Shown piece after piece: positions 43,496 to 56,100 of a DNA stretch of 64,000 nt. The notes beneath the pieces were generated by a model. It saw only the letters and a program-made list of their open reading frames with translations, did no database searches and was not told the origin of the DNA. Each line of letters begins with the position of its first letter. The stretch's first letter is position 1. Made by a program: the position numbers and the translations under genes. The stretch lies in assembly GCA_024529925.1 (NCBI GenBank), contig JAFEUB010000845.1, positions 353,501-417,500 of the forward strand. The letters are read 5' to 3'. Origin of the DNA: Ophthalmolycus amberensis (lineage: Eukaryota > Chordata > Actinopteri > Perciformes > Zoarcidae).

Positions 43496-44352
43496 GTGAG
43501 GCTGCCCTCCTGTGAGCGATCAGGGACCTGCTATTGCCTCACCTTGCTGTGGATCTGTTGCAATATTTCAGAAACGCTCATTTTCTAAGATGCTGTTACT
43601 GAGCAGCGTCAGACCAGAGTGAACAGATGTCTGAGTGTTTTTGTAGTTTTCTGTTGGAGCCAGACTCCAAATGAAAACATGTCAGGTACACTTTCTTCAA
43701 GGGGATCTGCAAAGTACACGTTTAACGTTATCTTCTACATTGAAAGTTCAGGGAATGTGTTTTGTTTTTGCACTTTGGGGGCTGAGGAGACATTTAGGGC
43801 AGACATGAATACAGTGGGTGGGTTCCGGTATAATGCAGTCCGATGCAACAGCACCATCATCAGCCATAAACAGTAAGTCAGTAAAGTGTAACTCACACAG
43901 AAGTATCCGTTACAGGCTGTTGTATTGGATTGCATCAGACTGTAATGCGTTGTACTGTTTCAATATCTTCTTTTGCTGACTCTGCAGGTTTGCCCTCGAT
44001 ACAGAGGATTATTTCACATCTTTTCTTTATTCCTCCCAATTTCTAACCATTACGTTAGAACGATGTGATATTTTTAAAAGAAGAGAATAAGGAGACACTC
44101 ACATTGATTTATTGCTTTAGTAGTCAGTAGATAACTTCCTCTCCGTGTTGATGGATGTGATGTAGAACGAACTGCTGGATGTTTGTTTTTGAGGTAAAGA
44201 CGGTGATGTTTGGTTGCTGCTTGTGTGCCTGCACGGCAGCACCACGGGTCTGTTTCACAAAGCCACATAAGTGGTTTAACTTTGGGCTTCACTCTGGCTC
44301 TCTGGTATCTGAATGCTGGCTCACCTTCAACCAGGTCAGGCCCTGAGGCAGT

Positions 44353-44515
44353 CGGCTGATTATTTCCATTATTTGTATTAATCGTTTAGTCTATAAAATC
44401 ACATGTTGAGAATACCAACCATATTTAGAAAGGCCTAACATTGACCATTTAATGATTAATCGATGAGTCAATTAGTTGATCGATAATTAATTAATCGTTT
44501 CAGCAATTTTCATAT
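44353..44515 (+). repeat. Dispersed teleost repeat, internally deleted
   Basis: Starts TTATTTCCATTATTTGTATT with GTTTAGTCTATAAAAT and ends GATTAATCGATGAGTC and TTAATCGTTTCAGC. It appears to be the two ends of a very common fish repeat (ATTAATCGATTA-rich) with the middle missing. A fuller copy is at 62165-62655. Confidence 0.6.
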
Positions 44516-44683
44516 AAAAATAGTGAAAAGAAAGCCAAATATTTTCTGGTTCTTATTACATATCATTATGACGATGATGATGATTATCAGTTACAATGAT
44601 CCAAAGGATTGAGAGCAGATCATGTGTTGTTTACATGTTAGCAACGCTGCTAAATACTAAAAGAACAATAGAAACCAAACGCT

Positions 44684-44702
44684 GGGGGGGGGGGGGGGGG
44701 GG
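44684..44702. repeat. Poly-G run
   Basis: Nineteen consecutive G, within the inferred spryd3 3' UTR. Confidence 0.95.
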
Positions 44703-46544
44703 ATTAACCCTTTCATTTAGAGAGCTGGGGACCGGAAGTGCTAAAATACAGACTCGTTTCTGGGTTTAAGGACTCATTCCTTGTAAACACCGGTTCCCCT
44801 AGATCACCGATGTTCTGCTCCGTTAAACTTTATGACACAGACCTCAGAGCTAAAGCAATCTCTTCATGTGAATGAGAAATACTGTCGAGTTCATTGTATC
44901 GTGTCAGTGGGAGCTGGTTTCCACTCAGATTATTCAGAATAATGTGAACATATATTATTATATTGTATCAGCTAAAATCATCACGTTCCTCTGCATCTTC
45001 CCACATCTGTATTTGTGTAGTACAACATCAGCAGCCCTGCAACATAAACTATAATGCACATTCTTCTGTACATTCATATGCGGTGCGTACCCCAGGTGTC
45101 TGTAGTGTTTCATCATTCATACGGCAGACAGTGATGCTAGAAGTATATCGTACACAGGGTTACCTATTAAATCACACATCTGCTGGAGATTGTTTGTTTT
45201 TAGCTGTTGTCATGCATCTTGTTTTAGAGCTATTAATGTAAAACAATCTGTAAATCTCATGTTTTTCTTCTCCTGCAGGGCTGGATAGAGACTGAAGTTA
45301 AGGTTGTTACAGCCGGAACTGTTAAACTTATTATGCTAGACGGTGCAAAGATATTAATGAGACAAGGGCGTGGACGTTTCAGGCCACGTCTAAGTTCAGG
45401 GTATTAAAGTCACTTGTATTAAAGTTTACTCAAAATCTCAGTTTACAAAAATAATAAATATTGTTCAACCAAATTAGAGCTAAATATCTGGTTTTAATTT
45501 TCCATTGCATCTCTGACTTTACTCACCGAGGACTTCTGTAATAACTCCTCTTTGTTGACTTGCACTATAACGACCTTGTTCAGTACATGTAAGATCATCA
45601 ATAAAGGTTTCAGTAATGTAACAAAGTGCTGGATTGTTTTCTGTGAAATGTTCTTTTAAAGCGAGTAGCGGTCTGACTTCGGTACCACCTTCTGATAAGT
45701 CAGCCAGTATAAAAGTTTTATAAGTTGTGCTGTTTTGTTGACAGATTGTGAAAAATCCCTCTGACTAGTTATATTCTCAGTAGGTAATAATGTTGGTAAT
45801 CTATTAATAAATACCCAATTTTTCTGTTAGAATTTGATCTGTGATTAGATATGAATACATTATTAATAAATGTGGTAGATGTTATGCTTGTTTTTTCACA
45901 AATTAAGTGTCTCATAAGAGGATCTAATGAGCCTACAAAGACAAAAACCTGCCAGAGGAATTTCTCTCTCAATCTGGCAACCCCAAAAGTTGTTCTTATT
46001 AATGGCTTATATTATTTATTTCTAACGCATTAGTAAATGCACTATTAGCATGAATTAATCAATTAATAGCAATTTACAACCCATTTTATAATTACCAGCA
46101 TAATGACTTATTAGATGGTACCCTGACTTTTTAGCTGCACCACTACAGATGTCGGTGTTGGCTGGTCGGTCCACCACTTTAATCCAACATCTCATAAACT
46201 ATTGGCTGGATAGTCGTGAGGTTTTGTACAAACATTCATGACAATGTGTCCTGATAACTTTGGTGTAAAAGGTGTAAAATTGCAATTCAACTGATTAGAA
46301 TTGTTCAATTTAAAGACTCACTGACTTTAATTTGTCACTTTTTCTTCAAATGAACATCAGAGGTTGTATCACCATTCAAAGGCACTTCATTACTTCCAAC
46401 AGGTTAAGTGAACACATCAGCGCTGATTCAGTCTTCAGTTCAGCTGTCGGTCTGTACAACTTTTTATTTAACAGGAAATATCATTGAGATGTATTTTACA
46501 AGAAGGGAGTAACATGTTCAGTGTGTTCCTGGATCACTGCGGGA

Positions 46545-46660
46545 AATATCTCAACTATTTGATGGATTGCCATGAAATTTGGTTCAGACATCCATGAATC
46601 CTTATGACTTTTCCTCTAGCGCCACCTTCTGGTCATTTTTTTAATGTGTCCAACACTTTG
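46545..46660 (-). repeat. Dispersed teleost repeat copy, reverse orientation
   Basis: On the minus strand it reads GGTGGCGCTAGAGGAAAAGT, then CCAAATTTCATGGCAATCC and TAGTTGAGATATTTCCC. This is the same family as 31180-31420 and 58105-58480. Confidence 0.6.
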
Positions 46661-47336
46661 TTATATGACCAAATTCCAAATAACACAGCGCCTAAACTTC
46701 CTAAAACTAAAGGGAAAACGCCTTTAGGGTGGGTGCAGTACCACAATTCATCCACCAGACGGCGGCATAAACCGTTTTCACGTGTTATATTAATACTTCT
46801 CAATGCTCAAACTACATCTAGTCAGCCTGCATATTGCATTTGCTCTGTCCTTTCTCTTGCACTGTTTGCTCGGTTGGGGAATGAGTTCTTTCTTTTTTGC
46901 ACATTTCTGTTCAGTTCTTCTCATCTGCAGTTATTTTAAAGGTAACTGCAGATGTTTAAAAACAGTTTTTTTAAATTAAGTTGACTTCTAATGGCATGTC
47001 CTGTCTTCTCCTATTGATTTGAGGTATGCCTCGGTTGATCTCAGATTTCCTACTGTCTTACACATCTTATAGTTAAACTACCAAGCAACAGGTTCTTCAA
47101 CATGATTTAATTTGGCACCAGGGACCGTCTTTTGTCTCCACACAGTCTGCCATTTTATACCCGGGCCTTCTATAGTCAAAATCAACACAATGACAACAAA
47201 GTCATAAGAAATAGTCACATATTTATATGACAACAAAAGCATGACACATCAATCCAGCAAACCTGCAGATCCACGCATTCCACCACACAAGAGCATGAGC
47301 CATTAAAATGTTATTCATAAAAACGACACCATAGAC

Positions 47337-47430
47337 CAGCGGTTCCCAAACTTTTTAGGCCGCGCACCCCCTTCCACATCCCGACCGGGTTCACGCACCC
47401 CCAATCCCACACAACTTTTAAAAAAAGCAA
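47337..47430. mobile_element. hAT (Charlie/Zaphod-like) terminal fragment
   Basis: Begins CAGCGGTTCCCAAACTTTTT and continues into GCGCACCCCC repeats. This is the characteristic terminal inverted repeat of hAT elements of this group. The opposite terminus was not found nearby, so it is a solo end. Confidence 0.65.
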
Positions 47431-48349
47431 CAGAGCCTATTTATAGCCTCATAGAAATTGGACCAATGAGAGAACAGTTTGCTCCCGCGTGGCGTTTGTT
47501 TACAATATTTAGTCCGCTGTTAAATGTTGCAGTGTGAAGACAAACCGAACAAAGGGGCAACTGCAACATTGTATCATATTAATCCCTACAGAACAAAGCA
47601 AACGAACTGAAGGTGTGAAAACGCCCTGAAACACTGCAACAAAGTTTCAATAACTTTCAGTTACACAAGGAGTCACTTTTAAAGAGCAATCAGGATGGCG
47701 AGGACACACGCACAGCTCTGCCGTCTGTCCACAGGTCTGTTTTCGGCAAGTAAGCAATTTATAACCATGTGTGTTATATAAGGCTGAGGAAGGCCGAGTA
47801 AAATGCTCCATGCACGAATACCAAAAACTGTAATCCAGTGACATTTGAGTAGTAATTAGCACAATTTATATGCCAATTGATATGATTTTAAATCCCAAAG
47901 CCACTAAGGTAAGTCATAATTTGTAGGCATGGCTTTATAAAGTTAAATTTTTTTCTCTTCTGCTGGTTGAGTAACTGAAAAGATTATTACTGTTGGAATC
48001 TGTAGTCTCACTTTTCATACTAGCATGAAGCAGAATTGCTAATGTTAGCAGTACTATGCACACAGTTTTAGCATGCTTAAAGTTGAAATCTTGCTTAATT
48101 TAGGTAAAACAAAAAGTGATATGCCTTTAGCAGAGCTTCTAGCCGCTGTGTGTATGCAGGGTGAATATGTTGAACATGTCCTCATCTGATGTTTGTAGCA
48201 ATGTGGGCAACTGCCCCTGGGACCAGACGTTAGCATGCTACGTTAGCTCAAAGCACCTCCGTCTGTGACTGAAAACTCAAATAAAGCCAACTTGGCACTT
48301 TATAATAAGGAACCAAATACTGGAGTCTCACAGGATTAGCTACTCAGAC

Positions 48350-49072
48350 TGCTTTTTTTATAAACAATTTATTCAAACAGTAGTAATCTAGGATATTTGG
48401 TCCCCTGGTTTAAAAACAAACAAAGTACAACATTCATCAGATCCAGTTATAACTTGTCACCGGAAAACAAAAAAAGGAACACATGTTTTGAGTTTAACAT
48501 ATACATACAGAATGGCATCTGGAAAGAAGAGAGATTACAGATGTATACTCAAAAACTAACAGACTCCATTATTTTGACAAAAGGGTAACAGACCAAAGTG
48601 CTGGGCTTACTCTTCTTATGCAGAGTGGCACATCTTTAACATGTCTTCTTTAATCTTTCCTATTAAAAGTGACTCTATTAAGAATTTACATTGCCTGTAA
48701 TAATCCCACATCTTGGAATAATAATAGGATTATGTTATTGTTTTGCTGTAGGAGGCAGTCAATGAAAATTACACAAAAATAATTCTGTATCATTAGACAT
48801 TTAGACAACAATTAGACATTTCTGTGCTAAAGATATTCATTACATGGAGTGTAATTTTAAATTGTACATTTAAAAACAAAATCATGTCAGGGTGACAGTC
48901 TTGTAAAAACTATTTCAAAAAGTGTTCAAAAGAGGCACAATTACAGAGTTCAGTAGAGTTCACACTAGACACTGCAGCAACTCTATCATGAAGAGAAGAA
49001 GAAAGATTTAAAAAAAGGAATGGCAAGAAGTCCTCCAAGTGTCCATGGTTGTCATCTTGTTGATCAAGCATT
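48350..49072 (-). other. lima1: lima1 3' UTR (inferred)
   Basis: Runs from the lima1 stop to a minus-strand AATAAA at 48373-48368. That is about 700 bases, AT-rich, with no internal gene. The poly(A) site itself is inferred. Confidence 0.5.
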
Positions 49073-50141
49073 CTATGCATCCTCTTCCTCCTCTTCATCC
49101 TCATAGTATCTGTTGCGTTTGATCAAATCCTCCACCGTCACCTCCTCCTCCTCCTGCTGCTGCTGCTGCACTTCCTCGCTGTCCCAGAACCCCACATCCT
49201 GAGACGACCGGCTGGCCACCGCCTCACCTTCAGGAGATGAGATGTCTGTCGGTGTCTCCTCCCGTTTCAGAGGCGGCATCTCTTCCTCCAAGACAGCTCC
49301 ATCTTCCTCCTCCATCCTCTCGTCGTCGTCCTCCTCCTCTGGTTGTTCAGCCGGGGTGTCGTCTTCCTCTTTGGTGAGATGATGTTCTGGCATGTTGTCA
49401 GTGTTCATCTCCCCCTCCTGCTCCTGCTCCTCTCCAGAGCTGGTGTGGACGTCCACGCAGCCATCCTCAGTGGGTGTCTGGCTGTCTGTGGACTGGCCGC
49501 CGTGCTGCAGCTCCATGTTGGAGGGTTCAGGACTGAGCTGCCCGTCGTCCACAGGAGGCGGCGGACTCTGTTTCCTGGGATCAGGAGAAGGAGCTTGTCC
49601 TGCCAGTGTGAAGGGCATGCTGCGCTCCTTCAAGGAGGAGGTCTGACGCAGGCAGGGCGTCTCTCTGGACTGCTCTGGGGTTGAGGAGAGAGAGTCCTCC
49701 TCTGGGGGCCACTTGGCCCGGACGGGCTTACCGGGGGTCCCCTCCTCTACGGTTGTTGTGGCTCCACTGGGGCCGGTCGTGTCCTGCAGCTCCGTTCGTG
49801 GCGGCCAGGAGATTTTCAGCCTGCGGGCCTCACTGGGTCTGTCGGACTTCTCCGATGATCCCTGTCCCAGAGCCTCCATAGTGGCCATCAGCACGTTGAC
49901 TTTAGCCAGCGGGGAGTCCTCCACACTGGGGCTGTCCAGGTCCAAGGCCGGGCTCTGGCTCTTTGGCTTGGTCTGAGTGGTGGACTGTGGAGAGGTCTCA
50001 CAGCTCTCCCCTTTGCTCTCCCACAGCTCTTTGTGGGGCCGGTGGCCGAAGCCCTCGTCGTAGTTGCCTTTGGCCTTGAAGAGCTGGCAGAAGTGCGCCT
50101 TGCAGTAGACGTTGTTGTGCAGGGAGGCGTAGTTCGCCAAA
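49073..50141 (-). CDS. lima1: lima1 terminal coding exon
   Basis: Encodes 355 residues after the split Ser. LANYASLHNNVYCKAHFCQL completes the LIM domain with the last two zinc ligands, YC and AH. GNYDEGFGHRPHKELWESKG follows. Then come VEDSPLAKVNVLMATMEA, RRLKISWPP and RAKWPPEED, which match the proline/tryptophan WPP repeats of EPLIN, and SSLKERSMPFTLAG. An acidic low-complexity stretch has a Gln run followed by a Glu run. The stop is at 49073-49075. The acceptor is ATTATTTAG. Confidence 0.97.
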
Positions 50142-53100
50142 CTAAATAATAAAAATGAAACCAAGCAGAAAATATAAACAAGCTAGTTTATCACAGACGT
50201 CATTTCAGGCATCTAACCAGAAACCCTTTGACTTCGAGATGAGCGAACTGGAAGTAGAAAAATGCTGACTGACTTCTAGATTTATAGGAACCACCTTTGC
50301 AGCACGATACAAAAAAACCCTGTCAATATATAAATCAATAATTGGCCATACAACACCGTCTCATGTCTATCTGTAGCTGTTCAGTGTTTGACTCGTGACT
50401 TTAGGAGAATAAAGCAAGCATATCTGTAACGGACATTGTGAGGTATAACAATCCATGCAGTCAAGACAAATCATTATTTTATTGTAATGGCATCTTGCTG
50501 GTTTATTAATAAAAATCAAAATATAAGCTGCTTTAGAGAAAATAATGATGTGTTGTAATGCAACTGGTTGTTAGTGTTGCGTTAATGGTTAGAGTCACAA
50601 CATGTTCTTGTTGCATTAATGCATTTTAAATAACGCCACGGTCTCCAAACGCTCTCGTATCTCTCTTTTTATTCTAATTCTTATTTTAGTTTTAACTACA
50701 TTTCATTATCTCTCTCTATTATCTGTACCCATTGATCAGACAGAGCGCTTTTTAGCAGCCTGCGGCTACTTATGATAATTGTATTGATGTACTCTATTAG
50801 AGAGAAGCGTTTTGCTTTTGCTTCTACTTTGGATCAACCGTTGTGCTCGGCTTCATGTCGGTAAAGAGAACTGTGTGAAGAGTTAAAAAAGTCCCTAAAA
50901 AATGTCTGCAAATAGTCAGTAAATACCCTCTGAAGTCTACTCCCTCTGTCTCTTTCAGAAACTATCGTTACGTCGGTGTCGTCCTCACCTCAGTTTGGTG
51001 TTGCAGTGAGAGCAGCGGAAGCAGGAGCTGTGGTAAACGTGCTGATTGGCCACCAGCCTCTCCAGAGGATAGACGGTCTTCAGACACGCCACACAGGTCT
51101 CCCTCACAGGCAGGCAGAAGCTCTACGCACACAAAGAACATCAATTCATTCACAGCAGCAAAACATTAATGTGCGTCTTTCTGTGTCTTAGGTCGTTTCC
51201 TGCGAGGACTCACTTTGGGAGTCTTGGTCTGGGAGGAGTCTCTCTGATTGGAGGATACAGGTGTACCAGTAGCAGAGCCTGTTGGGAGCACAAGACCAGA
51301 ATGAGGGAAACAAAAAAAAGGTAGGGACGTGCTCTGAACACTAGATGGAGCCGTTTACATGTTTAAGACAAGCAGAGTTCTTGACTTTTACACAGACTGA
51401 TATGTTCGATGCTCAGGAATCCCAACTGAAAGCATTGAGTATAGTAATTTAGTACATGTAGTGGCTACAGTTGTTACAAATAATGAATCTCTGAATAATT
51501 CATTGGAACTATTTACTTTAAGCGCTTAAAATGTTGTCCATCCTTTGTCTACACCCAAACATGCCCTCTCATGATGGGCCGATTGCCAAGTTGTAATTAG
51601 GGGAGAGAATTCCTATCACCTGGAGTCATGATATGAAGACATGGAAAGTAAATTACCGTTGCTCTCTGGGGTAAAACCTTTCCTGCTGCTTGGTTCAAAC
51701 TCTGGACTCTGGAAAAAGAAAATAAATGATGTGACGAGAGCAAACACAAACTGTTGCACGTTTCAAAGTCGAACGCTTAACAGACGAACGACGCAGCGAA
51801 ACATCCACCCCCTCTGAAATATGAAGTCATTTATATTCATTTGAAATCACAAAAATAAGTTCAGACTCCTCACCAGGTCCAGAGTGCACGGAGGAACGTT
51901 TTCCTTCTGCTTCCCACAGAAACTGTCCAGCTGATCATTCTGACAGAAACAAGCGGGGAAGTTCAGTAACAAAATATAAAACATTAAACCCACAGCGCTC
52001 ATCCTCGACTCCAGTCCAGAGTTTGGGTGATTGAATTTTGACAACAGAATAAAACAGTCACCTTGAAGGCTAGTCGAATGTGTATAGTTGAAGCAGCACT
52101 TTCGAGATTCAGTGTTTCACTTGTCAGACACAAGTTAATGCTGATAATGCCATCCCGACTACTGGCGGTGCCCCCCCCCCCCCCGTTAGCGCCGTCTGTA
52201 CTGTTGAAATTGTTTTCACACCGTTAGCGCTCCTAGCACCGTTAGCTCAGCTGTTGAGAGCAGGGTGGCGGCACTAGATATGCTATGAGCCTTTCGTGTT
52301 TTGAACGCAGGACTTTTAGAACTAGAGGAATGAAATGCATCATTTTGGAGGATGATTGACACGAGTACTCACAGTTACTGAGGTGGGAGGGACTTCCTGT
52401 TTGGAGATGGCAGCTTGGTAGAGGGCCATCCTGTCCCGGAGAGGAGTCGATTCTGCGAGACTTCCATCTGGTACAACAACACACAATCCTGAGAATGTAA
52501 AACTGATGCAAAAGATTGATGTAACGATTAAACTTCAAACACAGAGCAGCTTGTACTCGTTTAGAAAACAAATGAGATTTTAGAGCCAACTAGAAATACT
52601 TTGTGCTGCATTTGGGGTTTTAGAAGCTAAAAAATAAGTTTGCCGGCATTTTGGTTGTTTGAAATATTCTGCATCACAAGACAAATTATTTTCCTATTCA
52701 GATATAATTTTTTCCACCAATCCCAGTTCAGACCGAGTGCAGACTCTGCTGGTTAATCATGCAGGCCGTGGACGGGAACATGAGGTCAGGAGTCGTGGAG
52801 GGAAACGGGGCGGGCTCCGTCTGACTTCCTGCGCTCTCTGAAGCAGTCTGCTGATTAGTCGTTCTACAGCGGTGACTTCTGGGAAGGATGTAATCCATCC
52901 AGAAGACGGCAGGACAACACGTAGCGTTTTGTAGAAAACATTGTTTTTGTGACCGACTAGTCCAACAATGCTGGATGACGTGCAGATGGAGGATTTGCGA
53001 ACGCGAGAATATTAGGGCAGTGGCCGGTTTTGCTTTTTAAAGAAAATACACATCTATTTGCGTTAACATCTGTTTTTCAAGCAGCAGTCATCAATATTTA

Positions 53101-56100
53101 TATGCAAACAATGGATCACCAGAGGGTGATCAGTGGGCTTTTGATTTTCTGGCCGCTAACTTTACTGTTAAGTATTCATCTCGTTTACATGCAGCTGCTT
53201 TCAGCAAAAAAGCCTCAAGAACAACTGTGCAGTTAGAGACTATTTAATCCGCTTGTGATGACGTCAATACTCTTAAGTTACATGTGAAACGTACTAGCAC
53301 AAAAATACCATGTAGGTTCTGGGGAAATATTTATATTTCAGATAAACTAACAAAACGCCGTCGTACTCTGTACATTTTGAGATATTCTCATTTTTATGAG
53401 CATAGTTCAAAAATAGTGTTAAGAAACATTTGGTTCAGGTTTCTACATTTAGAAATCTTTTGGATCAAAACGTTTTGTGTTCTTATTTAGTCAAATTTGA
53501 TGAAAGACATTTCAGTATTTTTTACATTTATGACACAATTTCAATACTTTTGGTTAGTTAATCTACATGACCTAAAAGATTATCTCGTACAGATTTGAGG
53601 GAAATTACAACTCCACGAAATTACAAAAATACAAATGTAGACACTAGTGTATTGCAGAGTTTAAAAGATAAACTAGTTAGATATCATTCAATTATATGTT
53701 ATCACAGCAAACATATTAGCAAAATGTTGCCTATTTAAACATCCAGACACTGAGCAACATTGTCATCCATTTGGAGAAGCGTTTGTGTCACGTGATGAAT
53801 GTACAGTAAGTCTAATACTCTCCCATTAGCTCGGTTTCTCGTCTCTACCAACTCCTGAGAAGAATATCCGTCTCTTAAGCTGCTAAATGCTCCACTGTGC
53901 TCACCAGTCACACTCCTGTCATATTATACATACTTCATATAAAAATAAAATAGATAGGAGACACATGTATAAACAACTGCCGTTTGAGTGTTTTCCACAA
54001 TTTAGTTTGAAATAATTTAGTTAAAATGATCTCATTTAAAATGTACAGAATTAATGGGCACCCCGGTGGCCAAAGATTTAATAAGATAAGACCCAATTGA
54101 GCCCCGGAGGGGAACTTCGGTTGTAATTGCAGCATAAGGACAGAAATAAATACAACTAAATTAGAAAAATTGTAAAGATGGCAGATTAATGGCAGCAGAT
54201 GCGCATGTTGTAACAGCGTACACCAGAATAATGTGATTAGAGTATAGTAATGTGCTTAGAGTATTGTGTATTTATATAAAAATAGTATAATAAATAAGGA
54301 AAGTATTTACTTGTATTGGACATTGCCTGTACGGAACGAGGTACATGAATCTCATAATTCATTTTCATCACAAATAAAATCCCCAAAATTACAAAACCAA
54401 AAGAACAAAGGTACCTCCTAGTAACTGGTCCATGTTGGCAGTATTCCCACAGTCTCTTCTGCTAGTTTGCTCTTTCGGCTCCTGCAAAAACACAAAAACT
54501 CATATAGTCAGACACACGGCAGCAAAAAAAAAAAAAAAGAAAAACCACACTTCAGAGTGTACTGCATGATCTCTGCAAACACACAGCCTGCTGATGCTCA
54601 CATGTTTCAGCCAGCCGACCTAACGGTCTGGAAGCAACACTGTCCATCAGGAAGATCAAAGTGTAGACGCAAGGACAAGAGAGACTCAGAGGTAACGCGT
54701 GTGTTTGTTCAGTCCAAACTACTTTAATCCCCTTATGAGCTCAAAGAGACAGAGCCTCAGACAGTCTGTCAACAACCGCCGGCCAGAAAACTAATTAAAC
54801 TGATCATTTGTCGGTCGTGGTTGTAAAATACATTTTTTGCCATTAATAAACCTGAAAATAAAAATATATAAGAATTTAACCAGGATCAGCTTCTTCAACT
54901 TGATTTGGCTCATGGTTGTGTGTCTGGTCAGTCTCTAAAGAAACTGATAATTCAATTAAAGAGTACATGCCTTAAATATATTGCAGTCACACACCACCCC
55001 CTCCAAAAATAAATAAAAAGGAGCTTTGATCTGGTGACGTCACACTCGAGTCTCAACTCTCCAGCAGCAGCCAAACTACTCCCACCAACACAAGGACACG
55101 TACAGATTACACAACAGGTCAGATTGGGCTGCTACACGTTTAGGCTTCAGTGTGTGAGAAACATCGAAGGTCCAGAAACCTGTTCTAGAGAGTCACCCCT
55201 AAAATGTCTACTGAAGATGTCGTTTTCCTCTTCTGCGTTTACTACAGAGTCAGTGCCAGAGGTGGTAGTAGCTTTTACTCAAGTAAAAATACCAGTTACA
55301 CAGAGTATGTGGTCTTACTCTGCACCATGCTTGTACTCTTGGTTTAGACATCGATTCTTGTAGATGTTACCTCAGCGTCATGAGATTAGCTCTTGCATCT
55401 TGAACCACCTCGCTGCAGCTTCTTTTTATAATAGCCCAGTGATCATGTCCAGTAGTGATGTGGATTATCAAGGCCAATCTGTTAATGAGCACCGTTTTTC
55501 AGTCCTGGATAAAGTTGCTCTTATTAAGACTAGATTGACTCATCTGAAATACATGAAGTAAATTTCCACCACTGATCGCTGCCAAGTTGTTTTCTGGCCT
55601 CAAACACCCGATGAACACAGAGTCCTGACAGGCTCAGAGTGTCTGCAGGCTGCAGCAAGTAAAAGTTGGGAAAGAATTCCCAAGAATAAACAAAGCAGAG
55701 GTTGAGGTGAACACTGAAAAACAACATGTTTCAGACAAGTCGATGCTCATCAGTTCTCAGACGTTATCTGGAATCACTGTTGCTCAGGGTTTTAAATTAC
55801 ACCCCAAAAAAAATCTCTCTTTTAGTTTGCGTCATTTCATTGGATTTGTCGACAATATGAAACTTGAATAGCCTTATCCTTTACAACATCTGCACAATGT
55901 GGCGTATATATATGTGAAATGACAAATGTATGCTTAGTTCAAGTCAAAACCATGAGACAACCTAAATGTAGTGCTGAACCAATAACTTAAACCTGCCGTT
56001 ACTAAGTATTGGCCACCACGACAAGCTGTAAACACATTAATATTGTAATGGTAAACTCGAAGGCTTAATGTTTTTGTACACTTAAGTGTGCATTTTGAAT

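Larger units (their letters stand above)
42798..45620 (+). other. spryd3: spryd3 3' UTR (inferred extent)
   Basis: The first convincing poly(A) signal is AATAAA at 45600-45605, followed by GT-rich sequence (CTGGATTGTTTTCTGTG). An earlier AATAAA lies at 45453-45458. ATTAAA-type variants occur before that, so a shorter UTR is possible. It contains a (CT)n tract, a poly-G run and an internally deleted dispersed repeat. Confidence 0.45.
45621..48349. other. Intergenic DNA between spryd3 and lima1 (tail to tail)
   Basis: No gene was recognised. It contains a dispersed repeat in reverse orientation (46545-46660), a related one at 46135-46275, and a hAT-like terminus at 47337. TAGCATG-rich repeat fragments lie at about 48,000-48,260. 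Confidence 0.55.

Noticed and set aside
49343..49976. Plus-strand frames opposite the lima1 terminal exon
   Set aside because: Shadows of a long GC-rich coding exon on the other strand.
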